Source of the DNA: Panulirus ornatus
Lineage: Eukaryota > Arthropoda > Malacostraca > Decapoda > Palinuridae
Length of the DNA stretch: 64,000 bases
NCBI RefSeq assembly: GCF_036320965.1
Contig: NC_092276.1
Coordinates: forward strand, 6,818,282-6,882,281
Reading direction: 5' to 3'
This document shows positions 32,156-43,910 of the stretch, in pieces. The notes beneath the pieces are model-generated. The model worked only from the letters and a program-made list of their open reading frames with translations. It was not told the DNA's origin and did no database searches. A program made the translations under genes and the position numbers. Each line of letters begins with the position of its first letter. Within the stretch, counting starts at the first letter, position 1.

Positions 32156-34262
32156 AATGAAAAAATAAATAAAAAGTGTTAAGAAGCTAAATAGGAAAGC
32201 AAATAAAGAGTGGATGAAGTTTCGAAAGAAATTTAAAGTGAAAAGTTTAGGGAAAATAACAAATTGTATTGGAAGAAAGGGTGGAAAAGGAAAGAGAAGG
32301 ATTGAAGGATGTAGAGTGGATTGTAAATGTGAAAAAATAAGAATAGGGGAATAGCTGAAATAAAAAGGGAAGTGAAGGAATTTATGGGCATGGGTACGGG
32401 GAAAAATGGAAGGAAGAGGATACAAGTCCCACAGGATTATAGCAAGAAGGGAATTTCCAATGGCAATAAGGGGGTTAAAAGTAGGAAAGGAAACCTGAAG
32501 TGGATAGGATTAAGGTTAAAAATTGTTGAAGTATGGAGGAAAGAACATGATAGAGTAGATGCATCAGATATGTAAATTAACATGGAAGCAGAAGGTTGTG
32601 CCTCAGGATTGGGTGAAAGCTATTATTTTTCCTGGTTTAAAAAGAGAGATACCCATAAGTATATGTATGTGAGTAAGAGAGGATAGTCAAAGGGGCATTA
32701 TTGGATTACTTGTTAATTTGAAAAGGCATGTAAAAGAGAGCCCTTTTGGATGTTAATATGTGCTGAGGGGGCAGCTGAAGGATGTCTGATCACTATCTTT
32801 TGGAGGCAAAGGTGAAGAATTGTAGAGGTTTCAAAAAAGAAAATGGGGGGGAAAGGAAGAGAGTCGTGAGAGTAAGTGAACTTAAAAAAGGAGATGTGTG
32901 AGGAATTTCCAGGAGAGATTGAGTAAAAATGGAAAAAGGGTTGAGAGAAAATGATGTGAGGGGAGTGGGTGAGGGGAAAGGGGTGTACTTAGGGAAGCAG
33001 TGATGGCATGTGCAAAAGATGCATTGTGGCATGAGAAAGGGTGGAAGGGGGGCCCGATTAGAAAGGGTAGTGAGTGGTGGGAAAGAAGGAAAATTGTAGT
33101 GAAGGAAAAGAGGTGTTTGGAAGATTTCTTTACAAAGAAGGAGTGCAAATGAATGGAAGATGTATAAAAGAAAATGGCAGGAGGTCAAGAGGAAAGGTAA
33201 AAGGGTTGAAAAAGAGGACAAATGAAGAGCTGGGGGGAGGAATTTCATTAAACATTTGGGAGAATAAAAAAATGTTTTGGAAAGGGGGGGCTCTGTGATG
33301 GGCACTGTGGCTTTTTTTTACATATATATGGATGGAGTGATATGGAGAGGAAAGCAAAATAGAGAAAATGGGGTGCAGGGGATGGAGCATGGTGGCTAGT
33401 GAAAAAGCCTGTTTTGCAGATGATGGGTTATTTGAAGTGAAGGGGTTGCGAATGTTGTGTTTCATGATTTTATGTAAGCTTGGGCATTTGGAAAGGGCAT
33501 TTTCCCAGCAAAAGTAAAGTCATGATGTTTGAAACGAAGGGGGAGGGAAAGTTTAGATTTAGGGAAAGTATAGATTTTTGCAAAGCCCAACTGGTGAGAG
33601 AAGAAGTATCTGAGCTGGGATTATAGATATGGGGAAAAGAGACTGGGAAAGTGAAAGATTTAAGTATCCGTGAGCTATCTTGGGTAAAATTTTGTGATAT
33701 GGAAGGAGAGATAAGAGGAAAGAGCAGTACTGGGTAGATAAGTCATTGGTTCCTTGACAGAATAATGAGTGGTAGAGGTGTTAAACATAAAGAAGTTAAG
33801 AAAGAATTAAGGGACAGCAGAGTCATCCCAAACCTGACCAAAACATGGATGTGGAACAAGTTGCAGAGGTCTCAAGAATTCAGCCTGTGGAAATGAGCTA
33901 TTTGAGAAGAGTATGTGTGTGGCTAAATGGAAAGAAGGAAAGAAATGAGGGGATGTATGAGAGTTTTGGTGTTATGGCAGGGAATGCATGGGAATGAACT
34001 GTGGAGTGGATAGACAGTAACATGCTATTCTTTGAAGTGGTTTGGGCATACGGAAAGAATGCAAGATGGGGAGTTTACAAGGAGAGTGTATGATAAAAAG
34101 GGTAGGTGCGAGAGGGAAGACCGCCTGTTGATATGGAGATATTGAGAGAAAGGTACTGGAGGGAGGGAGAGAAATGGCGGAAAATATGTGGAATGCTGTA
34201 TTTGAGGTAGGCATTGTAAGGATGGATAAGTGGATTCTTTTGCCATGGCCACTCATTTAATG
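32156..34262 (+). mobile_element. LINE-B with nested LINE-A fragment (copy 2)
   Basis: Counterpart of 9291-11335: LINE-B at about 32156-32640, LINE-A endonuclease and linker at about 32641-33296, LINE-B RT and C-terminus at about 33297-34262. Reading frames are far more broken than in copy 1 because of added or lost single bases. Confidence 0.75.
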
Positions 34263-34576
34263 GGGAGTTCCCAGAGAAAAATGAGTCGTGTCAGATATGT
34301 TTAGCTAGATATACAGGTAGCCAATAATATCTTGTATCTGGCCAACATAAATTGTAAGAAGATTCATAATCTCTGAATTAAAGCTCAGTTAACCAATATT
34401 TTATTATAATAAAGGATATGGACGTAATACCTGTTTAAACTGCATACATAAAACAATGAACAGTTGGGTTATATCTTATAGATTGGTAAGACATTTATGA
34501 GTATGACAGAAAATAAAAGAAAATGCTGAATGCACGTACAACAATATTTTGAAACATTCAAAAAGTTTGTATTTCT

Positions 34577-34918
34577 CATGGTCTGTTCCCTCTGGAGCAC
34601 TCTGAAGGGGGTGACCAAGGCAACAGTCTCCATAACTAATGAACTCCATTGCCACTTCTTAGCCTTTAGTGCCTCACTCTGAATAGGTCACTGCAAAGAG
34701 AAAACTCTAGTTCAGTGTTTGCAAAGCCTCAAAGCTAATATTCCTATATTCTATTGCTCCTACCATTTTGCTAAAAGGCAGGGGCTAACACATAGTGCTT
34801 GTTGCAGGAAAATGTAAGTCACAAGAATGAGCTGTTTACATTTATAGTGTTGACAAGCTGAGATTGTATGCTTCTGCACAAAATGCAGTAGTCCACACAT
34901 TGGTGACATAGAAAGAAA
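34577..34918 (+). repeat. Repeat-C (copy 2)
   Basis: Counterpart of 11655-11995 with a handful of single-base differences. Confidence 0.6.
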
Positions 34919-35646
34919 AGACAGCTATCTGGGTCAGAAGAGTGCAACTTTGGCAACCAGTGAAGTGCAGGGCTCATACACAGGTAGGTTGTACTGGTAT
35001 ATACCTCCCTGTACGTTGGCTGCCTACTAACTACATCATTCAAAAAGAAAACACTAAATATAAATACATGACAAGAACCCAGAAATGTTTCAGAGAAGAA
35101 AGTGATGAAATTTAGCTTGACTAAACAGGTAAGTATGAACTTAAAATGATAATATTTGAGTACCACTTTACTAAGAAAAAAAAAAAAAATATCAGAAAAA
35201 TTTAAGGTAAGCAAGGCTAAAAACAATACATTTGCTGAGAGATTTTACCAATGAAGGGAGAATTTAAGGTCTACAGAACCAAGAAGCAATGAGATGATTA
35301 TTAAAGTAACAATAGAATGCTAAGGCTAAATTTCTACAGCAAACTGAATTAGTTATTTATGAATAAATCAGAGAGCATAATGGAAAAGGGAGAATCATTA
35401 GTAGAGTACTGCATTACAAAGTGTTATTGTGCAACAAGTTAGTATTAATGATATTCTCTGTGCCCGTAATTCTATGGATGGGTGACTCCAAGGGCTACCC
35501 TACTCAAAATTCAAGATTAATGGTGGTTAGTTACATATAGTATAGAAGGCAATTACCTTGCCATATATAGAAGATATATTAGAAAAGAATATATCAAATT
35601 TCAGTTTCACAGTAACTACCTTTGCACTGCCCCACAAAAGGTAATA
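34919..35646. other. Unassigned DNA (copy 2)
   Basis: Counterpart of 11996-12713. Nothing recognisable as coding or repeated elsewhere. Confidence 0.45.
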
Positions 35647-35742
35647 CAGGTTGAGTATCCCTTATCTGAAATGCCTGGGACCAGAAGTGTTTCAGATTTT
35701 GGATTTTTTTGAATTTTGGAATATTTGTATACGTAATGAGAT

Positions 35743-37293
35743 GCATGCATAGCGCCATTGTACAAAGGCAAAGGGGATAAGAGTGAGTGCTCAAATTACA
35801 GAGGTATAAGTTTGTTGAGTATTCCTGGTAAATTATATGGGAGGGTATTGATTGAGAGGGTGAAGGCATGTACAGAGCATCAGATTGGGGAAGAGCAGTA
35901 TGGTTTCAGAAGTGGTAGAGGATGTGTGGATCAGGTGTTTGCTTTGAAGAATGTATGTGAGAAATACTTAGAAAAGCAAATGGATTTGTATGTAGCATTT
36001 ATGGATCTGGAGAAGGCATATGATAGAGTTGATAGAGATGCTCTGTGGAAGGTATTAAGAATATATGGTGTGGGAGGAAAGTTGTTAGAAGCAGTGAAAA
36101 GTTTTTATCGAGGATGTAAGGCATGTGTACGTGTAGGAAGAGAGGAAAGTGATTGGTTCTCAGTGAATGTAGGTTTGCGGCAGGGGTGTGTGATGTCTCC
36201 ATGGTTGTTTAATTTGTTTATGGATGGGGTTGTTAGGGAGGTAAATGCAAGAGTTTTGGAAAGAGGGGCAAGTATGAAGTCTGTTGGGGATGAGAGAGCT
36301 TGGGAAGTGAGTCAGTTGTTGTTCGCTGATGATACAGCGCTGGTGGCTGATTCATGTGAGAAACTGCAGAGGCTGGTGACTGAGTTTGGTAAAGTGTGTG
36401 GAAGAAGAAAGTTAAGAGTAAATGTGAATAAGAGCAAGGTTATTAGGTACAGTAGGGTTGAGGGTCAAGTCAATTGGGAGGTGAGTTTGAATGGAGAAAA
36501 ACTGGAGGAAGTGAAGTGTTTTAGATATCTGGGAGAGGATCTGGCAGCAGATGGAACCATGGAAGCGGAAGCGGATCATAGGGTGGGGGAGGGGGCGAAA
36601 ATTCTGGAGGCCTTGAAGAGTGTGTGGAAGTCGAGAACATTATCTCGGAAAGCAAAAATGGGTATGTTTGAAGGAATAGTGGTTCCAACAATGTTGTATG
36701 GTTGCGAGGCGTGGGCTATGGATAGAGTTGTGCTCAGGAGGATGGATGTGCTGGAAATGAGATGTTTGAGGACAATGTGTGGTGTGAGGTGGTTGATCGA
36801 GTGAGTAACGTAAGGGTAAGAGAGATATGTGGAAATAAAAAGAGCGTGGTTGAGAGAGCAGAAGAGGGTGTTTTGAAGTGGTTTGGGCACATGGAGAGAA
36901 TGAGTGAGGAAAGATTGACCAAGAGGATATATGTGTCGGAGGTGGAGGGAACGAGGAGAAGAGGGAGACCAAATTGGAGGTGGAAAGATGGAGTGAAAAA
37001 GATTTTGTGTGATCGGGGCCTGAACATGCAGGAGGGTGAAAGGAGGGCAAGGAATAGAGTGAATTGGAGCAATGTGGTATACCGGGGTTGACGTGCTGTC
37101 AGTGGATTGAATCAAGGCATGTGAAGTGTCTGGGGTAAACCATGGAAAGCTGTGTAGGTATGTATATTTGCGTGTGTGGACGTATGTATATACATGTGTA
37201 TGGGGGGGGGTTGGGCCATTTCTTTCGTCTGTTTCCTTGCGCTACCTCGCAAACGCGGGAGACAGCGACAAAGTATAATAAAGAAAATAAATA
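35743..37293 (+). mobile_element. LINE-A with target-site duplication (copy 2)
   Basis: Same insertion as 12810-14360, with AATGAGAT at 35735-35742 and 37294-37301. Confidence 0.92.
35758..36804 (+). pseudogene. LINE-A reverse transcriptase, truncated (copy 2)
   Basis: Translation identical to 12825-13871 over all 348 residues, including the same one-base loss that ends it at RWLIE; the C-terminal region continues at 36762-37091. The shared break shows that it predates the duplication. Confidence 0.9.
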
Positions 37294-37366
37294 AATGAGA
37301 TATCTTGAGGATGTGACCCAAGTCTAAATGCAAAATCCATTTATGTTTCATACACACCTTATATAC

Positions 37367-37388
37367 AAAAAGAGGGGAGGATTTCCAG
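37367..37388 (-). mobile_element. SINE-A remnant after deletion
   Basis: Only AAAGAGGGGAGGATTTCCAG of the SINE-A present at 14447-14600 remains, followed by the right CCTGAAGGT. The left target-site copy is gone, so this is a deletion, not an empty site. Confidence 0.8.
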
Positions 37389-37412
37389 CCTGAAGGTAAT
37401 TTATACAATATT

Positions 37413-37445
37413 GCTACCTCGCAAACGCGGGAGACAGCGACAAAG

Positions 37446-37485
<40 letters not shown>
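37413..37485 (+). mobile_element. LINE-A tail-only insertion (copy 2)
   Basis: Counterpart of 14625-14708 with a shorter poly(A). Confidence 0.8.
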
Positions 37486-37487
<2 letters not shown>

Positions 37488-37678
37488 ATAATTTTGCGCA
37501 TGAAACAGTTTGTGTAACACAACCATCAGAAAGCTAGTGTCACAACCTCAACTTCCTGTGTGGGCAATCTGTGGTTGTTTAGCATCACCTTCATTCTTGA
37601 TTCTGAATTTATAAGCTACTGATAAGCAATCATTTTCCTACACCTATTCACACATAAGTACTGAACTGTAAAAAAAAA

Positions 37679-37691
37679 TTATATATATATA

Positions 37692-37783
<92 letters not shown>
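37679..37783. repeat. (AT)n array
   Basis: About 105 bp; half the length of its counterpart at 14904-15113. Confidence 0.95.
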
Positions 37784-37788
<5 letters not shown>

Positions 37789-38000
37789 CTATTCGCCATT
37801 TCCCGCATTAGCGAGGCAGCGTTAAGAACAGAGGACTGGGCCCCAGAGGGAACATCCTCACCTGGCCCCCTTCTCTCTTCCTTCTTTTTGGGAAAAAAAA
37901 GAGGGGAAGGATTTCCAGCCACCCGCTCCCTGCCCTTTTAGTTGCCTTCTACGACACACAGGGAATACGTGGGAAGTATTCTTTCTCCCCTATCCCCAGG
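37784..38000 (-). mobile_element. SINE-A (copy 2)
   Basis: Counterpart of 15114-15331, with the same direct join to the LINE-A that follows. Confidence 0.85.
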
Positions 38001-38156
38001 GAGTGGGGGAGGAATGGGATGTATTTAGGGAATCAGTGATGGATTGCGCAAAAGATGCTTGTGGCATGAGAAGAGTGGGAGGTGGGTTGATTAGAAAGGG
38101 TAGTGAGTGGTGGGATGAAGAAGTAAGAGTATTAGTGAAAGAGAAGAGAGAGGCAT

Positions 38157-39443
38157 TTGGACGATTTTTTGCAGGGAAAAAATGCAATTGAGTGGGAGAT
38201 GTATAAAAGAAAGAGACAGGAGGTCAAGAGAAAGGTGCAAGAGGTGAAAAAAAGGGCAAATGAGAGTTGGGGTGAGAGAGTATCATTAAATTTTAGGGAG
38301 AATAAAAAGATGTTCTGGAAGGAGGTAAATAAAGTGCGTAAGACAAGGGAGCAAATGGGAACTTCAGTGAAGGGCGCAAATGGGGAGGTGATAACAAGTA
38401 GTGGTAATGTGAGAAGGAGATGGAGTGAGTATTTTGAAGGTTTGTTGAATGTGTTTGATGATAGAGTGGCAGATATAGGGTGTTTTGGTCGAGGTGGTGT
38501 GCAAAGTGAGAGGGTTAGGGAAAATGATTTGGTAAACAGAGAAGAAGTAGTAAAAGCTTTGCGGAAGATGAAAGCCGGCAAGGCAGCAGGTTTGGATGGT
38601 ATTGCAGTGGAATTTATTAAAAAAGGGGGTGACTGTATTGTTGACTGGTTGGTAAGGTTATTTAATGTATGTATGACTCATGGTGAGGTGCCTGAGGACT
38701 GGCAGAATGCGTGCATAGTGCCATTGTACAAAGGTAAAGGGGATAAGAGTGAGTGCTCAAATTACAGAGGTATAAGTTTGTTGAGTATTCCTGGTAAATT
38801 ATATGGGAGGGTATTGATTGAGAGGGTGAAGGCATGTACAGAGCATCAGATTGGGGAAGAGCAGTGTGGTTTCAGAAGTGGTAGAGGATGTGTGGATCAG
38901 GTGTTTGCTTTGAAGAATGTATGTGAGAAATACTTAGAAAAGCAAATGGATTTGTATGTAGCATTTATGGATCTGGAGAAGGCATATGATAGAGTTGATA
39001 GAGATGCTCTGTGGAAGGTATTAAGAATATATGGTGTGGGAGGCAAGTTGTTAGAAGCAGTGAAAAGTTATTATCGAGGATGTAAGGCATGTTTACGTGT
39101 AGGAAGAGAGGAAAGTGATTGGTTCTCAGTGAATGTAGGTTTGCGGCAGGGGTGTGTGATGTCTCCATGGTTGTTTAATTTGTTTATGGATGGGGTTGTT
39201 AGGGAGGTGAATGCAAGAGTTTTGGAAAGAGGGGCAAGTATGAAGTCTGTTGGGGATGAGAGAGCTTGGGAAGTGAGTCAGTTGTTGTTCGCTGATGATA
39301 CAGCGCTGGTGGCTGATTCATGTGAGAAACTGCAGAAGCTGGTGACTGAGTTTGGTAAAGTGTGTGAAAGAAGAAAGTTAAGAGTAAATGTGAATAAGAG
39401 CAAGGTTATTAGGTACAGTAGGGTTGAGGGTCAAGTCAATTAG
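38157..39443 (+). pseudogene. LINE-A linker and reverse transcriptase, longest open stretch
   Basis: 428 residues, the longest RT reading in the window. Linker blocks NESWGERVSLNFRENKKMFW (about residues 35-54) and RRRWSEYFEGLLNVFDDRV (about 85-103) precede KMKAGKAAGLDGIAVEFIKK (about 141-160), FMDLEKAYDRVD, LRQGCVMSPWLFN and LLFADDTALVAD. An extra T near 38166 separates it from the upstream linker at 38003-38191. It ends at the same TAG as copy 1, and the C-terminal domain follows in frame at 39447-40058. The endonuclease is missing. Confidence 0.9.
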
Positions 39444-39446
39444 GAG

Positions 39447-40058
39447 GTGAGTTTGAATGGAGAAAAACTGGAGGAAGTGAAGTGTTTTAGATATCTGGGA
39501 GTGGATCTGGCAGCGGATGGAACCATGGAAGCGGAAGTGGATCATAGGGTGGGGGAGGGGGCGAAAATTCTGGGAGCCTTGAAGAATGTGTGGAAGTCGA
39601 GAACATTATCTCGGAAAGCAAAAATGGGTATGTTTGAAGGAATAGTGGTTCCAACAATGTTGTATGGTTGCGAGGCGTGGGCTATGGATAGAGTTGTGCG
39701 CAGGAGGATGGATGTGCTGGAAATGAGATGTTTGAGGACAATGTGTGGTGTGAGGTGGTTTGATCGAGTAAGTAACGTAAGGGTAAGAGAGATGTGTGGA
39801 AATAAAAAGAGCGTGGTTGAGAGAGCAGAAGAGGGTGTTTTGAAATGGTTTGGGAACATGGAGAGAATGAGTGAGGAAAGATTGACCAAGAGGATATATG
39901 TGTCGGAGGTGGAGGGAACGAGGAGAAGAGGGAGACCAAATTGGAGGTGGAAAGATGGAGTGAAAAAGATTTTGTGTGATCGGGGCCTGAACATGCAGGA
40001 GGGTGAAAGGAGGGCAAGGAATAGAGTGAATTGGAGCGATGTGGTATACCGGGGTTGA
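39447..40058 (+). pseudogene. LINE-A C-terminal domain (copy 2)
   Basis: 203 residues, matching 16776-17387 with a few substitutions (for example DRVVRRRMD here versus DRDVRRRMD). Confidence 0.85.
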
Positions 40059-40251
40059 CGTGCTGTCAGTGGATTGAATCAGGGCATGTGAAGCGTCTGG
40101 GGTAAACCATGGAAAGCTGTGTAGGTATGTATATTTGCATGTGTGGACGTATGTATATACATGTGTATGGGGGTGGGTTGGGCCATTTCTTTCGTCTGTT
40201 TCCTTGCGCTACCTCGCAAACGCGGGAGACAGCGGCAAAAAAAAAAAAGAG

Positions 40252-40282
<31 letters not shown>

Positions 40283-40283
40283 T

Positions 40284-40401
40284 CTTTTTTTTTTTCATAC
40301 TATTCGCCATTTCCCGCATTAGCGAGGTAGCGTTAAGAACAGAGGACTGGGCCTTTGAGGGAATATCCTCACCTGGCCCCCTTCTCTGTTCCTTCTTTTG
40401 G

Positions 40402-40436
<35 letters not shown>

Positions 40437-40521
40437 GGGGAGGATTTCCAGCCCCCCGCTCCCTTCCCTTTTAGTCGCCTTCTACGACACGCAGGGAATA
40501 CGTGGGAAGTATTCTTTCTCC

Positions 40522-40523
<2 letters not shown>
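40284..40523 (-). mobile_element. SINE-A (copy 2)
   Basis: Counterpart of 18440-18680, with a slightly longer internal A run. Confidence 0.88.

Positions 40524-40592
<69 letters not shown>
40524..40592. repeat. (AT)n array
   Basis: 69 bp; 48 bp in copy 1. It replaces the upstream part of the PLE. Confidence 0.95.
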
Positions 40593-40596
<4 letters not shown>

Positions 40597-40603
40597 AGAT
40601 TGC

Positions 40604-41371
40604 ATGATCCATCGACAAGGAAACAAGTTTAAGTTTAGCATATACAGAAAACCCACCAATGTATGCTCATATATCCATTATTACTCATCTCAACATGACA
40701 GAGTTAAATTATCATCATTTCAATCTATGTTCCTAAGGGCATTACATATTTGCAGTCCAGAGTTTATTGATGATGAGTTTGAGAAGATATATTCTATTGG
40801 ATCTAAGTTTAAGTACCCTAGATCTTTCATTGATAAATCCCTTAAGTTAGCAAAGAAATCATTTTACAGAGTTGAGCCCAAACCTCCCATTGACACCAAG
40901 AATCTTACAGTTCTCCCTTTTAATAATAATTTCACTTTGCTTCCCATGTTGATTAAATCCTTTAATGTAAATGTTGCCTTTAGCAACAATAATACTATAA
41001 AGAATATCTTAATCAGGAATTCACCAGAAAATTCTCTTCGTTGCATCTATAAAGTTCCTTGTGGAAACTTTGATAAATTTTATGTTGGTCAGACTGGTAA
41101 GGATCTTTCTGTTAGACTTAAGCAACATAAATGTAGTATAAGAATGGGACAAGAATCAAATGCCTTGTTTAATCATGTTAAAAACTATGATCATTGTATT
41201 GACTGGAGAAACGCCATCTCAGTTGTTCACTCTAACTCTATTATCAAGAGAAATATCATTGAATCTTCTATTATTAAATACACAAAGAATTATAATCTTA
41301 ATATTAGTGATGGTCTGTACAAATTAGATAACTTTATTGTTGATAAGATTTGTAAAATGACAAGTTTATGA
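40604..41371 (+). CDS. PLE protein C-terminus with GIY-YIG (copy 2)
   Basis: 255 residues with the same translation as 18739-19506. I start it at the same Met; the frame is open back through the AT array, which would only add IYIYIY residues. Confidence 0.88.
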   Translation: MIHRQGNKFKFSIYRKPTNVCSYIHYYSSQHDRVKLSSFQSMFLRALHICSPEFIDDEFEKIYSIGSKFKYPRSFIDKSLKLAKKSFYRVEPKPPIDTKNLTVLPFNNNFTLLPMLIKSFNVNVAFSNNNTIKNILIRNSPENSLRCIYKVPCGNFDKFYVGQTGKDLSVRLKQHKCSIRMGQESNALFNHVKNYDHCIDWRNAISVVHSNSIIKRNIIESSIIKYTKNYNLNISDGLYKLDNFIVDKICKMTSL

Positions 41372-41470
41372 ACGCTCATATGTTTTGGACAATCACATGT
41401 TTACCAAATGGCGTCCTAGCTTCGTCTCTTCGATGTATATCAACTGACTGTTATATTCCTTTCTTGTGTC

Positions 41471-41511
41471 TCCCCTGATGATGTGATTATTACACGAAAG
41501 TGCACTTGGGA
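41471..41511 (+). ncRNA. Candidate hammerhead ribozyme (copy 2)
   Basis: Same core as 19606-19646: CTGATGA at 41475-41481, GAAA before GTGCAC, predicted cleavage after 41507. Confidence 0.7.
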
Positions 41512-41546
41512 ACTTTTCGTGTTTCATTTTCCCCGTGGACTCATAG

Positions 41547-41548
<2 letters not shown>

Positions 41549-41628
<80 letters not shown>

Positions 41629-41631
41629 ATA

Positions 41632-41691
<60 letters not shown>
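41549..41691. repeat. (AT)n array with GTATGTAT landmark
   Basis: Begins directly at the PLE 3' end and holds the GTATGTATATATATATGTAT interruption seen at 20779 in copy 1, where the left neighbour is SINE-A. Confidence 0.95.
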
Positions 41692-41724
<33 letters not shown>

Positions 41725-42130
41725 CTTTGTCGCTGTCTCCCGCGTTTGCGAGGTAGCGCAAGGAAACAGACGAAAGAAATGGCCCAACCCCCCCCCCCCC
41801 CATACACATGTACATACACACGTCCAGACACGCAAATATACATACCTACACAGCTTTCCATGGTTTACCCCAGACGCTTCACATGCCTTGCTTCAATCCA
41901 CTGACAGCACGTCAACCCCTGTATACCACATCGATCCAATTCACTCTATTCCTTGCCCTCCTTTCACCCTCCTGCATGTTCAGGCCCTGATCACACAAAA
42001 TCTTTTTCACTCCATCTTTCCACCTCCAATTTGGTCTCCCACTTCTCCTCGTTCCCTCCACCTCCGACACATATATCCTCTTGGTCAATCTTTCCTCACT
42101 CATTCTCTCCATGTGCCCAAACCATTTCAA
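41692..42130 (-). mobile_element. Extra LINE-A 3' fragment, only in copy 2
   Basis: Minus-strand 3' UTR and the last part of the coding region, ending abruptly at the CCAAACCATTTCAA position, followed by TATATATATA and then a complete restart of the same LINE segment at 42141. It repeats the start of its right neighbour almost exactly. Confidence 0.85.
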
Positions 42131-42140
42131 TATATATATA

Positions 42141-43004
42141 TTTTTTTTTTGCTTTGTCGCTGTCTCCCGCATTTGCGAGGTAGCGCAAGGAAACAGAAGA
42201 AAGAAATGGCCCAACCCACCCCCATACACATGTATATACATACGTCCACACACGCAAATATACATACCTACACAGCTTTCCATGGTTTACCCCAGACACT
42301 TCACATGCCCTGATTCAATCCACTGACAGCACGTCAACCCCTGTATACCACATCGATCCAATTCACTCTATTCCTTGCCCTCCTTTCACCCTCCTGCATG
42401 TTCAGGCCCTGATCACACAAAATCTTTTTCACTCCATCTTTCCACCTCCAATTTGGTCTCCCACTTCTCCTCGTTCCCTCCACCTCCGACACATATATCC
42501 TCTTGGTCAATCTTTCCTCACTCATTCTCTCCATGTGCCCAAACCATTTCAAAACACCCTCTTCTGCTCTCTCAACCACGCTTTTTTTATTTCCACACAT
42601 CTCTCTTACCTTTACGTTACTTACTCGATCAAACCACCTCACACCACACATTGTCCTCAAACATCTCATTTCCATCACATCCATCCTCCTGCGCACAACT
42701 CTATCCCATAGCCCACGCCTCGCAACCATACAACATTGTTGGAACTACTATTCCTTCAAACATACCCATTTTTGCTTTCCGAGATAATGTTCTCGACTTC
42801 CACACATTCTTCAAGGCTCCCAGAATTTTCGCCCCCTCCCCCACCCTATGATCCACTTCCACTTCCATGGTTCCATCCACTGCCAGATCCACTCCCAGAT
42901 ATCTAAAACACTTTACTTCCTCCAGTTTTTCTCCATTCAAACTTACCTCCCAATTGACTTGACCCTTCAAACTTACCTCCCAATTGACTTGACCCTCAAC
43001 CCTA

Positions 43005-43008
<4 letters not shown>
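42141..43008 (-). mobile_element. LINE-A 3' part, minus strand (copy 2)
   Basis: Counterpart of 20863-21728, including the 30-bp internal tandem repeat. Confidence 0.88.

Positions 43009-43066
<58 letters not shown>
43009..43066. repeat. (AT)n array at inverted pair centre
   Basis: Counterpart of 21729-21785, almost unchanged in length. Confidence 0.95.
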
Positions 43067-43069
<3 letters not shown>

Positions 43070-43893
43070 GAGGTAAGTTTGAATGGAGCAAAACTGGAGG
43101 AAGTAAAGTGTTTTAGATATCTGGGAGTGGATCTGGCAGCGGATGGAACCATGGAAGCGGAAGTGGATCATAGGGTGGGGGAGGGGGCGAAAATCCTGGG
43201 AGCCTTGAAGAATGTGTGGAAGTCGAGAACATTATCTCGGAAAGCAAAAATGGGTATGTTTGAAGGAATAGTGGTTCCAACAATGTTGTATGGTTGCGAG
43301 GCGTGGGCTATGGATAGAATTGTGCGCAGGAGGATGGATGTGCTGGAAATGAGATGTTTGAGGACAATGTGTGGTGTGAGGTGGTTTGATCGAGTAAGTA
43401 ACGTAAGGGTAAGAGAGATGTGTGGAAATAAAAAGAGCGTGGTTGAGAGAGCAGAAGAGGGTGTTTTGAAATGGTTTGGGCACATTGAGACAATGAGTGA
43501 GGAAAGATTGACCAAGAGGATACATGTGTCGGAGGTGGAGGGAACGAGGAGAAGTGGGAGACCAAATTGGAGGTGGAAAGATGGAGTGAAAAAGATTTTG
43601 TGTGATCGGGGCCTGAACATGCAGGAGGGTGAAAGGAGGGCAAGGAATAGAGTGAATTGGATCGATGTGGTATACCGGGGTTGACGTGCTGTCAGTGGAT
43701 TGAAGCAGGGCATGTGAAGCGTCTGGGGTAAACCGTGGAAGGCTGTGTAGGTATGTATATTTGCGTGTGTGGACGTATGTATATACATGTGTATGGGGGG
43801 GGGTTGGGCCATTTCTTTCGTCTGTTTCCTTGCGCTACCTCGCAAACGCGGGAGACAGCGACAAAGTATAATAAAAAAAAAAATAAAAATAAT
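43067..43893 (+). mobile_element. LINE-A 3' part, plus strand (copy 2)
   Basis: Counterpart of 21786-22612, with the GGAGCAAAACTGG variant. Confidence 0.88.
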
Positions 43894-43910
43894 ATATATA
43901 TATATATTTA

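Larger units (their letters stand above)
38001..40260 (+). mobile_element. LINE-A, longest young copy (copy 2)
   Basis: Counterpart of 15332-17590. Its tail leads through 24 bp of AT into SINE-A, without the extra LINE-A piece found in copy 1. Confidence 0.92.
40593..41548 (+). mobile_element. Penelope-like element, 3' part (copy 2)
   Basis: Counterpart of 18729-19683; one G/A difference was noticed (CCCCGTGGACTC here, CCCCGTGAACTC in copy 1). Confidence 0.88.
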
